Origin: an uncultured Salinimicrobium sp.
GTDB lineage: Bacteria > Bacteroidota > Bacteroidia > Flavobacteriales > Flavobacteriaceae
Reading direction: 5' to 3'
Assembly: GCA_946887025.1 (NCBI GenBank)
Contig: CAMPJY010000056.1
Span: forward strand, 1 to 14,755
Length of the DNA: 14,755 bases
Shown here: positions 6,172-14,349 of the stretch, piece after piece
Layout: each line of letters starts with the position of its first letter
How positions within the stretch are numbered: the first letter of the stretch is position 1
Notes under the pieces: model-generated
The model's input: only the letters and a program-made list of their open reading frames with translations
Told to the model about the DNA's origin: nothing
Databases searched by the model: none
Made by a program: the position numbers and the translations under genes

Positions 6172-8205
6172 ATGCTTCAAAGCACGATTCTTCTTATAAT
6201 TCTTTCAGCCATCATTGCCCTTGCCCTGGCATGGTTTCAATATTTCTATAAAGGAAAAAGATCTGCACGATATACCTGGATCCTAACTTTTTTAAGGGCA
6301 GGAGGTATTTTTGCGGTCCTGCTGTTATTGATTAATCCGAAAATTACCCATTCCACCTATTTTACCGAGAAACCGAATCTTTTAGTTGCGGTAGACAATT
6401 CATCTTCCATTGCAAATTCCGGCGACAGTGCCAAAGTGGTTAATTTGGTCTCTGCGATCACCGATAACCCAAAGATCCGGGATAGATTTAATGTCAGTCT
6501 TTATTCCTTCGGAAACGAACTGAATCAAGCAAAATCATTCGGTTTTACAGAAGCCCAGACCAATATTCAGGACGCCTTGAAGGGCCTCGACAATATCTAT
6601 AAAAACACCACCTCTCCAACTGTTCTGATCAGTGACGGGAACCAGACCTTCGGAGGGAATTATCAGTTCCAGGCCCGGAGTTTTGATCATGCCATCCTTC
6701 CCGTAATTGTAGGAGATACTGCGGCCCATCAGGACTTCTTAATTTCCAGGGTGAACGTAAACAGATATGCCTTTCTGCAGAATAAATTTCCTGTAGAGGT
6801 CTTTCTGAATTACTCCGGCAATGCAGCAGTACAAACAAGACTTTTAATTAAAGAAGGCAATACAACGGTTTTTTCTACCGAGGTGGAATTTGATCAAAAG
6901 CAGAATTCTCATGTAATTACGGCCCTTCTACCGGCTAATTCCATAGGTGTCTCAACTTATGAGGCCCAGATCCTTCCCATGGAAGATGAGAAGAATACCG
7001 CGAACAATAAACACGGCTTTGCAGTGGAAGTCATAGATGAGCGTTCCTCCATTCTTGTGGTGAGCAGTCTGATACATCCCGATCTTGGTGTCCTGAAGGA
7101 ATCCATAGAAACCAACCAGCAAAGACAAGTGGAAATTGTAATGATGGAGGATCTTCCCGCAAATCTGGAGGAATTTGAACTTGTTATTCTTTACCAGCCT
7201 ACCAGGGAATTTGAAGATTTGTGGGAATCCGTTAAAGAGGAAGAAAGAAATTACTGGGTGATCACGGGACCTGAGACTGACTGGAGATTTGTCAATCAGG
7301 CCCAGGATTATTTCAAGAAGGAGGTATCCAGCCAGACCGAAGAGTTCTTTCCTGAGCTGAACCCTGACTTTGCTACTTTCCAGCTTAATGATATTGGTTA
7401 TTCTAATTTTCCTCCTTTAGTCGGGGCCTTTGGGGAGATGCAGGTAAGCGAGCAGGCCGAGATCCTGCTGTATCAGCAGGTCCAGGGAATCTCTACTGAA
7501 ACCCCTTTACTGGCACTTGTTGAAGAACCACAGGCCAAAAAAGCTTTTCTTTTTGGAACCAATATATGGAAATGGAGGGCGCAGGTATTCCTGGATGAAA
7601 GCAGTTTTGAATCTTTCGATAATCTGATTGGGAAACTGGTTCAGTTTTTAGCTTCCACCCAAAGAAAGGACAGGCTTTCCTTGAACTATGAAAATGTTTA
7701 CTATGGGAATGAGAATATCCTGCTTTCGGCTCAGTACTTTGATGAGAACTATAATTCTGATCCAAGAGGCAAACTGAATCTCGAATTGACGAACCTGAAA
7801 AACCGCGAAAAACTGGTGATCCCCATGAGTCTGATCGGGAATAAATACCAGGTAAAGCTTGGTTCCTTACCTGCATCCGATTATTCCTTTATAGTGAGAG
7901 TGGAAGGCGAGAATCTATCTGCTTCCGGAACTTTCAGCCTTCTCGATTTCGAGATTGAAAAACAGTTTACAAGCGCCAATGTCACAGGGCTTCAGCAAAT
8001 TGCAGATGCAAAAGGTACCGAACTGTATTTCGCTGAGGAAGAAGACAAAATAATTGAGGCGCTGCTTGCGGATAATAATAATGCCGTGGTCCAGAAAAGC
8101 CGCAAAAACCATGTATCTTTGATCGATTGGTATTATTTACTGGCTATTACCCTGTTTTTTTTCAGTGCGGAATGGTTTTTAAGGAAATACCACGGATTAA
8201 TTTAA
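6172..8205 (+). CDS. Membrane-anchored VWA-domain protein with a glutamine-amidotransferase-like domain, function unknown
   Basis: This 677-residue protein has two hydrophobic segments at the N terminus (about 4-25 and 36-55) and one near the C terminus (about 653-668). A VWA domain (about 68-185) has a complete metal-ion-dependent adhesion site: D75-x-S77-x-S79 in AVDNSSSI, T130 in AQTNIQDAL and D155 in LISDGNQT. An Ig-like beta domain follows (about 190-287). Next comes an alpha/beta region (about 291-496, beginning SSILVVSSL and including FLFGTNIWKWR) that resembles class I glutamine-amidotransferase-like domains of other bacterial membrane proteins. A second beta-rich region spans about 500-600. 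I find no cysteine anywhere in the protein, so that domain cannot be a working cysteine amidotransferase. The topology suggests a large extracytoplasmic middle held by membrane segments at both ends. It probably binds a divalent metal and a protein partner. The SPFH gene follows after 18 bases. Conserved unknown families of this kind occur in Bacteroidota; no specific role can be given. Confidence 0.85.
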   Translation: MLQSTILLIILSAIIALALAWFQYFYKGKRSARYTWILTFLRAGGIFAVLLLLINPKITHSTYFTEKPNLLVAVDNSSSIANSGDSAKVVNLVSAITDNPKIRDRFNVSLYSFGNELNQAKSFGFTEAQTNIQDALKGLDNIYKNTTSPTVLISDGNQTFGGNYQFQARSFDHAILPVIVGDTAAHQDFLISRVNVNRYAFLQNKFPVEVFLNYSGNAAVQTRLLIKEGNTTVFSTEVEFDQKQNSHVITALLPANSIGVSTYEAQILPMEDEKNTANNKHGFAVEVIDERSSILVVSSLIHPDLGVLKESIETNQQRQVEIVMMEDLPANLEEFELVILYQPTREFEDLWESVKEEERNYWVITGPETDWRFVNQAQDYFKKEVSSQTEEFFPELNPDFATFQLNDIGYSNFPPLVGAFGEMQVSEQAEILLYQQVQGISTETPLLALVEEPQAKKAFLFGTNIWKWRAQVFLDESSFESFDNLIGKLVQFLASTQRKDRLSLNYENVYYGNENILLSAQYFDENYNSDPRGKLNLELTNLKNREKLVIPMSLIGNKYQVKLGSLPASDYSFIVRVEGENLSASGTFSLLDFEIEKQFTSANVTGLQQIADAKGTELYFAEEEDKIIEALLADNNNAVVQKSRKNHVSLIDWYYLLAITLFFFSAEWFLRKYHGLI

Positions 8206-8223
8206 TTTACATTATTACCTACT

Positions 8224-9039
8224 ATGGACAGATTACCGAAAATTGGGCTTCCAATTTTAATTTTAGTTGTTTTTCTTATTGTTTTACTTGCTAAATCTAC
8301 AGTTACCATTAATTCCGGGGAGGCGGGAGTTCTTTACAGGACTTTTGCAGGAGGAGTCGTTACCGATGAGCCACCTTTAGGGGAAGGGTTCCACCTGGTA
8401 GCCCCGTGGAATAAAGTTTTTGTATATGAAGTTCGCCAGCAATCCCTGGAAGAAAAGATGCAGGTGCTTTCTTCCAATGGACTTGAGATCAAGCTGGATG
8501 CCACCGTCTGGTTTGAACCATCCTACGATGAACTTGGAAAATTACATCAGGAGAAAGGGGAGGAGTATATTCAAAGGGTTCTGCAACCAGCCATTCGTTC
8601 TGCCGCCCGAAGCGTGGTTGGACGTTATATTCCCGAACAGCTTTATGCCAGCAAAAGGGAACTTATCCAAAGGGAAATCCTGGAGGAAACCGTTCTTCTT
8701 TTAAAGAATCAGTACATCCAGGTAAATGAAGTGCTGGTACGTGATGTTTCCCTGCCTCCTACCATTAAAGATGCCATTGAACGCAAATTAAAACAGGAAC
8801 AGGAGTCGCTTGAATATGAATTCCGACTGGCAAAAGCGACCAAAGAAGCGGAAAGACAACGAATTGAATCTGAAGGAAAGGCAACTGCCAACAGGATTCT
8901 GAGTGCTTCCCTGACGGATATGATCCTGAAGGAGAAAGGTATTCAGGCTACGGTAAAACTAGCAGAATCTCCAAATACCAAAGTAGTTGTTATTGGTTCC
9001 GGGGATGAAGGCATGCCGCTGATCCTGGGCAACAATTAA
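8224..9039 (+). CDS. Prohibitin-like SPFH/Band 7 membrane protein
   Basis: The 271-residue protein has one N-terminal membrane anchor (about 7-23, rich in I, L and V) without a typical cleavage site. An SPFH domain then runs from about 27 to 195. Its opening TINSGEAGVLYRTFAGGVV and later GEGFHLVAPWNKVFVYEVR are characteristic of the prohibitin branch. A charged coiled-coil segment follows (about 188-222, EQESLEYEFRLAKATKEAER), then a short tail. Such proteins form large ring assemblies on the membrane and often bind or control membrane proteases such as FtsH. It is 18 bases after the VWA gene with no promoter signal between, so the two are probably cotranscribed. No protease or NfeD-like partner is encoded next to it here, which leaves the VWA protein as the obvious candidate partner. 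Confidence 0.9.
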   Translation: MDRLPKIGLPILILVVFLIVLLAKSTVTINSGEAGVLYRTFAGGVVTDEPPLGEGFHLVAPWNKVFVYEVRQQSLEEKMQVLSSNGLEIKLDATVWFEPSYDELGKLHQEKGEEYIQRVLQPAIRSAARSVVGRYIPEQLYASKRELIQREILEETVLLLKNQYIQVNEVLVRDVSLPPTIKDAIERKLKQEQESLEYEFRLAKATKEAERQRIESEGKATANRILSASLTDMILKEKGIQATVKLAESPNTKVVVIGSGDEGMPLILGNN

Positions 9040-9093
9040 GGTTAAAAAAACCAGAAAAGAAGCAATGGATATTTTTCTATTCAATTTTTTGTG

Positions 9094-9101
9094 TAGATTT
9101 G
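9094..9101 (+). promoter_or_regulatory. Candidate his operon -7 promoter box
   Basis: TAGATTTG matches TAnnTTTG exactly. It sits in the intergenic region before the leader ORF, with a T-rich stretch but no clear TTG at -33. Transcription would be expected to start around 9106-9108, only a few bases before the leader ATG at 9110. Confidence 0.55.
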
Positions 9102-9109
9102 CCTAAGTC

Positions 9110-9166
9110 ATGATAGCAACACAGGTACATCATCATCATTCTCATTCATTCGCTCCAGCGAGGTGA
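9110..9166 (+). CDS. hisL: His operon leader peptide
   Basis: This is an 18-codon ORF reading MIATQVHHHHSHSFAPAR. Five of the 18 codons are histidine (CAT at 9128-9139 and 9143-9145), which is not credible by chance immediately before hisG. In known histidine attenuators, a shortage of charged tRNA-His stalls the ribosome on such codons and prevents the terminator from forming. A strong terminator does follow, starting 31 bases after the stop codon. There is no Shine-Dalgarno sequence, and the candidate promoter is so close that the transcript may begin nearly at the AUG. The gene symbol is used by function, since I cannot confirm homology to the enteric leader. Confidence 0.85.
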   Translation: MIATQVHHHHSHSFAPAR

Positions 9167-9196
9167 GATAGGTATGTGTACTTGAAACATATTTGT

Positions 9197-9229
9197 AAAA
9201 CCCGTTTGAGCAGCTCAGACGGGTTTTTT
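9197..9229 (+). terminator. His attenuator terminator
   Basis: AACCCGTTTGAG (9199-9210) pairs with CTCAGACGGGTT (9214-9225) across a three-base loop with one G-U pair. The stem can extend using the flanking A and T runs, and the T-tract runs to 9229. The terminator lies between the histidine-rich leader ORF and hisG, so it must be regulated or hisG would not be expressed. A competing pairing of CTTGAAAC (9181-9188) with GTTTGAG (9204-9210), with one bulged G, is a candidate antiterminator. TATGT (9173-9177) with ACATA (9187-9191) could in turn block that pairing. Confidence 0.88.
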
Positions 9230-9272
9230 ATTTCTACCCTTTTGAACTGCTGAAACCATAAAGATCAGCAAA

Positions 9273-10130
9273 ATGCAGAGATTAAGAATTGCAGTCCAGA
9301 AATCAGGGAGACTTCACGATGATTCCCTGAAGCTCCTTAAGGATTCAGGAATTTCAGTAGACAATGGCAAGGAACAGCTAAAAGCCACCTCCAACAACTT
9401 CCCACTTGATGTTTTTTATCTCCGAAATGGCGATATTCCCCAATATCTCCTCGATGGCGTGGTCGATATTGCAATCCTCGGGGAGAATGTCCTGGTGGAA
9501 AAAGGAGAGGGAATTGGCAGGGCAGAAAAACTTGGCTTCTCCTCCTGCAGGGTTTCCCTTGCCGTCCCCAGGACCTTCAAATATTCAGCTTTGGAGGATC
9601 TTCACGGGAAGAAAATAGCTACCTCTTATCCCAATACCGTACAGCAGTTTTTTTCTGAGAAAGGCCTGAAAGCTGATATCCACGTTATTAACGGGTCTGT
9701 GGAAATCGCCCCAAATATTGGACTTGCGGATGCCATCTGCGATATAGTTTCCAGCGGCAGCACCCTTTTCAAAAATAACCTGAAGGAGGTGGAGGTGATC
9801 ATGAAAAGTGAGGCGGTGCTGGCGGTGTCTCCCCAGATCTCTGCCGAACGAAAAGGGATCTTTGAAAAACTGCAGTTCAGGATAAAGTCGGTCCTCAGGG
9901 CAAGACAGTCAAAATATATCCTGATGAACATCCCGAATGAAAAACTGGATAAGGTGATCCAATTATTGCCCGGGATGCGTAGCCCTACCGTTCTTCCCCT
10001 CGCCGAGAAAGGCTGGAGCTCCTTACACACCGTGATAAAGGAGGAGCGATTCTGGGAGGTCATCGATGAGCTGAAAGAGAATGGCGCCGAAGGAATCCTG
10101 GTGGTGCCTATCGAGAAGATGGTACTATAA
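9273..10130 (+). CDS. hisG: ATP phosphoribosyltransferase, long form
   Basis: HisG condenses ATP and PRPP to phosphoribosyl-ATP, the first and feedback-controlled step of histidine synthesis. At 285 residues it is the long form. The catalytic periplasmic-binding-protein-like part spans about 1-210, and a C-terminal ACT-like regulatory domain spans about 211-285 (ending GAEGILVVPIEKMVL). The PRPP-binding segment GLADAICDIVSSGSTL is at 150-165, and VVDIAILGENVL at 63-74 is also conserved. The long form binds histidine itself and does not need a HisZ subunit. The ATG is 43 bases after the attenuator T-tract. Expression should therefore be controlled twice: by attenuation at the RNA level and by histidine inhibition of the enzyme. 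Confidence 0.97.
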   Translation: MQRLRIAVQKSGRLHDDSLKLLKDSGISVDNGKEQLKATSNNFPLDVFYLRNGDIPQYLLDGVVDIAILGENVLVEKGEGIGRAEKLGFSSCRVSLAVPRTFKYSALEDLHGKKIATSYPNTVQQFFSEKGLKADIHVINGSVEIAPNIGLADAICDIVSSGSTLFKNNLKEVEVIMKSEAVLAVSPQISAERKGIFEKLQFRIKSVLRARQSKYILMNIPNEKLDKVIQLLPGMRSPTVLPLAEKGWSSLHTVIKEERFWEVIDELKENGAEGILVVPIEKMVL

Positions 10131-10160
10131 GGAATGTAAACAGGAAATAAAATCTGAAGA

Positions 10161-11471
10161 ATGAATATTGAGATAAATAAATATGATAACCCAGAGCCCA
10201 GCCAATGGCCGGGACTACTTAAAAGGCCAAATATAGATCTGAATACTTTGGAAGTGACGGTGGCAAAGGTCTTTCAGGAAGTTCAGGAAAGGGGAGATGA
10301 GGCTTTAAAGGAATATACCCGGAAATTCGACCAGGTAACTCTGGAATCTTTTCGAATTTCCGAGGCAGAATTTGAGGAGGCGATTTCGGTTATATCTCCG
10401 GAATTAAAGCAGGCCATAACACTGGCTAAGAACAATATTGAAAAGTTCCATGCTGCCCAGAAAACCGGAAGGGTTGAAATAGAAACTTCACCTGGCGTAC
10501 AATGCTGGCAGGAGAAAAGGCCTATCCAGAAGGTTGGTCTCTATATCCCCGGAGGAACTGCGCCTTTGTTTTCCACCATCTTAATGCTGGCTGTCCCAGC
10601 CAAACTGGCGGGTTGTGAAGAGATTATTTTATGTTCCCCTCCTGACAGTTCTGGTAAATTACATCCCGCAGTCCTGTATACCGCACAATTATGCGGAGTG
10701 ACCCAGGTCTTCAAGCTGGGAGGTATCCAGGCTATAGCGGGAATGACCTATGGAACTGAAAGCCTTCCGAAGGTTTACAAAATCTTTGGTCCGGGAAACC
10801 AATATGTCACAGCAGCCAAACAATTCGCCACCAAAAAAGGGGTAGGTATTGATATGCCCGCCGGGCCTTCAGAATTGTTAGTAGTTGCTGATGACTCTGC
10901 AAATCCTGCTTTTGTTGCCTCCGACCTGCTGTCCCAGGCCGAACATGGGGCTGATAGTCAGGTGCTCCTGATATCCGATTCCCAGGATTTAATTCAAAAA
11001 GTAGAAGCCGAAATCTCCAATCAACTCCAGGCCCTGCCCAGGAAACAGATTGCGAAGGCAGCCATGCAAAACTCCCGATTTATTCTCCTTAGAGACAAAA
11101 AAGCAGCCTTGGATTTCATTAATGATTACGCTCCCGAACATTTTATCATCTGCACCAGGAATCCTTCTTTTTACACGGCGGGAATTCGTAATGCAGGTTC
11201 GGTCTTCATTGGAAATTATACCCCTGAAAGTGCCGGAGACTATGCCTCCGGGACCAACCATACCCTGCCTACCAATGGTTATGCCAGACAGTATAGCGGG
11301 GTGAACCTCGACAGTTTTCAGAAGAGCATCAGTTTTCAGGAAATCACCAAAGAAGGAATAAGTAATATAGGCCCCGCCATTGAACTCATGGCCCAGGCAG
11401 AAGGCCTGCAGGCTCACAGCAATGCGGTAAGCCTCAGGTTGAACAGTTTAAAAGCAGCTTATGAGAAATAA
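10161..11471 (+). CDS. hisD: Histidinol dehydrogenase
   Basis: HisD carries out the last two steps of the pathway, oxidising L-histidinol to L-histidine with two NAD+. The 436-residue protein is full length. All the key residues fall at the same numbers as in E. coli: zinc ligands Q259 and H262 (SQAEHGADSQ), D360 (ESAGDYASG) and H419, and the catalytic pair E326-H327 (YAPEHF). The Rossmann-like segment VGLYIPGGTAPLFST begins near residue 125, and PAGPSELLVVAD spans about 233-244. It lies 30 bases after hisG. Its last 11 bases overlap the start of hisC, which points to translational coupling. Confidence 0.97.
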   Translation: MNIEINKYDNPEPSQWPGLLKRPNIDLNTLEVTVAKVFQEVQERGDEALKEYTRKFDQVTLESFRISEAEFEEAISVISPELKQAITLAKNNIEKFHAAQKTGRVEIETSPGVQCWQEKRPIQKVGLYIPGGTAPLFSTILMLAVPAKLAGCEEIILCSPPDSSGKLHPAVLYTAQLCGVTQVFKLGGIQAIAGMTYGTESLPKVYKIFGPGNQYVTAAKQFATKKGVGIDMPAGPSELLVVADDSANPAFVASDLLSQAEHGADSQVLLISDSQDLIQKVEAEISNQLQALPRKQIAKAAMQNSRFILLRDKKAALDFINDYAPEHFIICTRNPSFYTAGIRNAGSVFIGNYTPESAGDYASGTNHTLPTNGYARQYSGVNLDSFQKSISFQEITKEGISNIGPAIELMAQAEGLQAHSNAVSLRLNSLKAAYEK

Positions 11472-12522
11472 TTTTAGTCTCAATGATCTGGTGCGAAAGA
11501 ATGTACTTGAACTTTTGCCCTATTCCTCTGCCAGGGATGAATTTAAATCAGATGGTAAGGAGATGGTTTTTCTTGATGCGAATGAAAACCCCTTTGACAA
11601 CGGACTCAACCGCTATCCGGATCCTCAGCAGAAAGAGCTGAAGGCAGTGCTCGCGGCACAAAAAGATATCAGCACTAAGCAGATCCTCCTCGGAAATGGC
11701 AGCGATGAAGTGCTGGACCTGATCTTTCGCGTTTTCTGCGAACCCGGAATTGACAATATTATCACCCTGCCACCGACATACGGGATGTATAAGGTGCTGG
11801 CCAGGATCAACAATATCGAGGAACGCGAGGTGCTCCTGGATGAGGAGTTTCAGCCAAGGCAGGTGAAGATCCTGGATGCAGTCGATTCCAAAACCAGAAT
11901 CATTTTCCTCTGTTCCCCAAACAACCCATCAGGCAATTCATTTGCAGAGGACCAGGTAGTAAAACTTCTTGAAAACTTTAATGGGCTGGTGGTAATAGAT
12001 GAAGCCTACATAGATTTTTCGGAAAAGCAGAGCTGGCTCAGGAAGCTAAGTGATTTCCCCAATCTTATTATCACCCAGACCCTCTCTAAAGCCTATGGCC
12101 TGGCGGGCATCCGGTTGGGTATAGCCTATGCTTCCGAAGAAATAATTGCCTTGCTAAACAAGATCAAGCCGCCGTACAATATCAACCTGCTAACTCAGCG
12201 CAGCGCCCTTGAAGCACTTAAACGGGTAGATGTTGTAGAAAAGGAAATAAAGGAAATCCTTGAACAAAGAATCCTTTTGGAAAAGGAACTGCCCAAGATC
12301 AGCTTCGTCCGTAAAATTTATCCTTCAGATGCAAACTTTATTCTGCTTAAGGTGGACGACGCTCCCAGACGTTATTCTGAGCTGATAGAGCGAGGAATTG
12401 TCATCAGGGATAGATCTTCTCAGCAATTATGCGAAAACTGCTTACGTTTCACCATAGGCACCACAGAGGAAAACCTGAAGCTGATGGACGCCCTAAAGCA
12501 AATGCAGACTTCAGACTCTTAA
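11461..12522 (+). CDS. hisC: Histidinol-phosphate aminotransferase
   Basis: HisC transfers an amino group from glutamate to imidazole-acetol phosphate, using pyridoxal phosphate, to give histidinol phosphate. The 353-residue protein is a type I fold aminotransferase. It shows LDANENPF at 38-45, NGSDEVLDL at 79-87, CSPNNPSGN at 151-159, D180 and Y183 in VIDEAYIDF, and the PLP lysine K210 in [14 protein letters not shown]. The start codon lies within the end of hisD (11-base overlap). The gene ends ten bases before the upstream-most hisB start. Similar aminotransferases exist for other substrates, but the operon context settles the role. Confidence 0.96.
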   Translation: MRNNFSLNDLVRKNVLELLPYSSARDEFKSDGKEMVFLDANENPFDNGLNRYPDPQQKELKAVLAAQKDISTKQILLGNGSDEVLDLIFRVFCEPGIDNIITLPPTYGMYKVLARINNIEEREVLLDEEFQPRQVKILDAVDSKTRIIFLCSPNNPSGNSFAEDQVVKLLENFNGLVVIDEAYIDFSEKQSWLRKLSDFPNLIITQTLSKAYGLAGIRLGIAYASEEIIALLNKIKPPYNINLLTQRSALEALKRVDVVEKEIKEILEQRILLEKELPKISFVRKIYPSDANFILLKVDDAPRRYSELIERGIVIRDRSSQQLCENCLRFTIGTTEENLKLMDALKQMQTSDS

Positions 12523-12532
12523 TCGAATTTTA

Positions 12533-13699
12533 ATGCCTTCAATAGAAATGAAAAACCCCATGAGAAAAAAAGTATTGTTCATAGACCGTGATGGGACCAT
12601 AGTCCTGGAACCTGAAGATTACCAGCTCGACCATTTTGGAAAGCTGAAATTTTACCCGGAAGCAATTCAATACCTGGCCCGTATTGCGAGGGAACTGGAT
12701 TATGAACTGGTAATGGTAACCAACCAGGACGGGCTTGGTACGGATTCCTATCCTGAGGATACATTCTGGCCAATCCAGGAGCTCTTACTTCAGATTCTGG
12801 AAGGGGAAGGGGTCTTTTTTGAGGAAATTATCATCGACAGAACCTTTCCGGAGGAGATGGCTGAAACCCGCAAGCCAAAAACCGGCCTGCTGAAAAGATA
12901 TTTTTCGAAAGAAGAGTTCGACCTTGAAAATTCCTATGTCATTGGCGACCGGCTCACTGATATGGAACTGGCGAAAAACCTGGGAAGCAAAGGCATCTTC
13001 ATTCATACCCATGAGGAATTGGGCAGTAAAGAGATATCGGTGGACAGGTCGGAACTGGATGAGCTCATATCCCTTTCCACCGACAGCTGGGAGGAAATCT
13101 ATAATCACCTAAAACGCCGGCAGAGAGGGGCAGAGCTGGTTCGGAAAACCAATGAAACCGATATTTCCATTAAACTGAACCTTGATGGCACCGGGAAAAG
13201 TGACATCGACACAGGCATAAAGTTCTTTGATCATATGCTGGACCAGCTCGCACGGCATGGACAGATGGACCTGGAGTTAAAGGTGAAAGGAGATCTGGAG
13301 GTGGACGAACACCATAGCATTGAAGATACAGCCATTGCCTTGGGAGAAGTATTTTCCATAGCCCTTGGAAACAAACTGGGCATCGAGCGCTATGGTTTCT
13401 GCCTGCCTATGGATGACTGCCTTGCCCAGGTTTCCATCGATTTCGGAGGAAGGAACTGGCTGGTGTGGGAGGCTGAATTCAAAAGGGAAAAGATTGGGGA
13501 AATGCCCACGGAAATGTTCTTCCACTTCTTTAAATCCTTTACCGATGGCGCGAAAGCAAATCTTAACATCAAAGCGGAAGGCACCAACGAACATCACAAG
13601 ATAGAATCCATATTCAAGGCTTTTGCAAAAGCCATAAAGGCTGCCGTAAAGCAGGATCCCGAAAAAATGATCCTGCCAAGTACCAAGGGCATGCTTTAA
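12533..13699 (+). CDS. hisB: Bifunctional histidinol-phosphatase / imidazoleglycerol-phosphate dehydratase
   Basis: Residues about 13-165 are a HAD phosphatase (histidinol-phosphatase) with the nucleophile and acid D18 and D20 in FIDRDGT, TNQDG at 63-67 and GDRLTD at 138-143. Residues about 198-388 are imidazoleglycerol-phosphate dehydratase with the metal-binding motifs FDHML (H234), HHSIED (H260, H261, E264) and HHKIES (H354, H355, E358). The E. coli phosphatase half has a zinc loop of the CPH...CxC kind. The equivalent stretch here (about 100-112, [12 protein letters not shown]) has no cysteine or histidine. Three in-frame ATGs compete: 12533, 12548 and 12560. The family usually begins just before the FIDRDGT strand, so 12560 or 12548 may be the real start, and the first nine residues are doubtful. 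hisH starts five bases after the stop. Confidence 0.95.
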   Translation: MPSIEMKNPMRKKVLFIDRDGTIVLEPEDYQLDHFGKLKFYPEAIQYLARIARELDYELVMVTNQDGLGTDSYPEDTFWPIQELLLQILEGEGVFFEEIIIDRTFPEEMAETRKPKTGLLKRYFSKEEFDLENSYVIGDRLTDMELAKNLGSKGIFIHTHEELGSKEISVDRSELDELISLSTDSWEEIYNHLKRRQRGAELVRKTNETDISIKLNLDGTGKSDIDTGIKFFDHMLDQLARHGQMDLELKVKGDLEVDEHHSIEDTAIALGEVFSIALGNKLGIERYGFCLPMDDCLAQVSIDFGGRNWLVWEAEFKREKIGEMPTEMFFHFFKSFTDGAKANLNIKAEGTNEHHKIESIFKAFAKAIKAAVKQDPEKMILPSTKGML

Positions 13700-13704
13700 T
13701 CTTA

Positions 13705-14349
13705 ATGGAAGAAATAATGCTGGACAAAGAAACCGCAACAAAAGAGAAGATAGTCATTATTGACTATGGGGCAGGAAATATTCAGAGCCTGAAATTCGCC
13801 CTGCAGCGGCATGGATACCAGGGAGTTTTGAGTAATAATCCCAGGGAAATTGCCTCAGCTGATAAAGTGATTTTCCCGGGAGTAGGGGAGGCAGGAAATG
13901 CCATGTTAAAACTGAAGGATTCCGGACTGGACCTGCTGATCCCCCAACTGAAGCAGCCGGTTCTGGGAATCTGTCTGGGAATGCAGCTGATGTGTGCGAG
14001 TTCGGAGGAAGGAAATACCAAAGGCCTGGGAATTTTTGAAGTGGAGGTACGCAAATTTGACACTGCTGTCAAGGTCCCACACATAGGCTGGAATCAGATC
14101 TCCAATTTAAAATCTCCCTTGTTCACCAACATCAAAGAAAACGACTACATCTATATGGTCCATAGCTATTATGCTCCCATGAGTTCTGCCACAATTGCCA
14201 CTACAGAATATGGGGTCAAATATTCCTCTGCCCTCCACAAGGAAAATTTCTATGGACTCCAGTTCCATCCCGAGAAAAGCGGGAAAACAGGAGAGCGTAT
14301 TCTTGAGAATTTTTTAAAACTAGAACTTAAATCCTCCGCACAGTCATGA
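13705..14349 (+). CDS. hisH: Imidazole glycerol phosphate synthase, glutamine amidotransferase subunit
   Basis: HisH hydrolyses glutamine and passes ammonia to HisF, which makes imidazole glycerol phosphate and AICAR. The 214-residue protein is a class I glutamine amidotransferase with the nucleophile C90 (GICLGMQ) and the H188/E190 pair in [14 protein letters not shown] at 20-25 is the conserved N-terminal motif. About 14 residues precede the first strand, more than usual. The in-frame ATG at 13717 would shorten this by four residues and is an alternative start. The stop overlaps the hisA start (ATGA). HisF is expected beyond the right edge. Confidence 0.96.
   Translation: MEEIMLDKETATKEKIVIIDYGAGNIQSLKFALQRHGYQGVLSNNPREIASADKVIFPGVGEAGNAMLKLKDSGLDLLIPQLKQPVLGICLGMQLMCASSEEGNTKGLGIFEVEVRKFDTAVKVPHIGWNQISNLKSPLFTNIKENDYIYMVHSYYAPMSSATIATTEYGVKYSSALHKENFYGLQFHPEKSGKTGERILENFLKLELKSSAQS

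Noticed and set aside
9040..9090. Possible terminator after the SPFH gene (GGTT-AAAAA-AACC, and AGAAAA/TTTTCT)
   Set aside because: Both stems are four to six pairs and weak or AT-only, with no GC-rich hairpin directly before a T-run. Termination of the VWA/SPFH transcript is therefore unresolved, and read-through into the his leader is possible.
9065..9106. Short 13-codon ORF (ATGGATATT...) before the his leader
   Set aside because: It overlaps the candidate promoter, would not be transcribed from it, and has no histidine codons or other feature.
9128..9145. The CAT repeat as a microsatellite or CRISPR-like repeat
   Set aside because: It is short, interrupted by TCT, in frame with an ORF upstream of hisG, and fully explained as histidine codons of a leader peptide.
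9149..9163. Small stem-loop TCGC-TCCA-GCGA at the end of the leader ORF
   Set aside because: Only four pairs (five with a G-U). It may matter in the attenuator, but alone it is within chance expectation.
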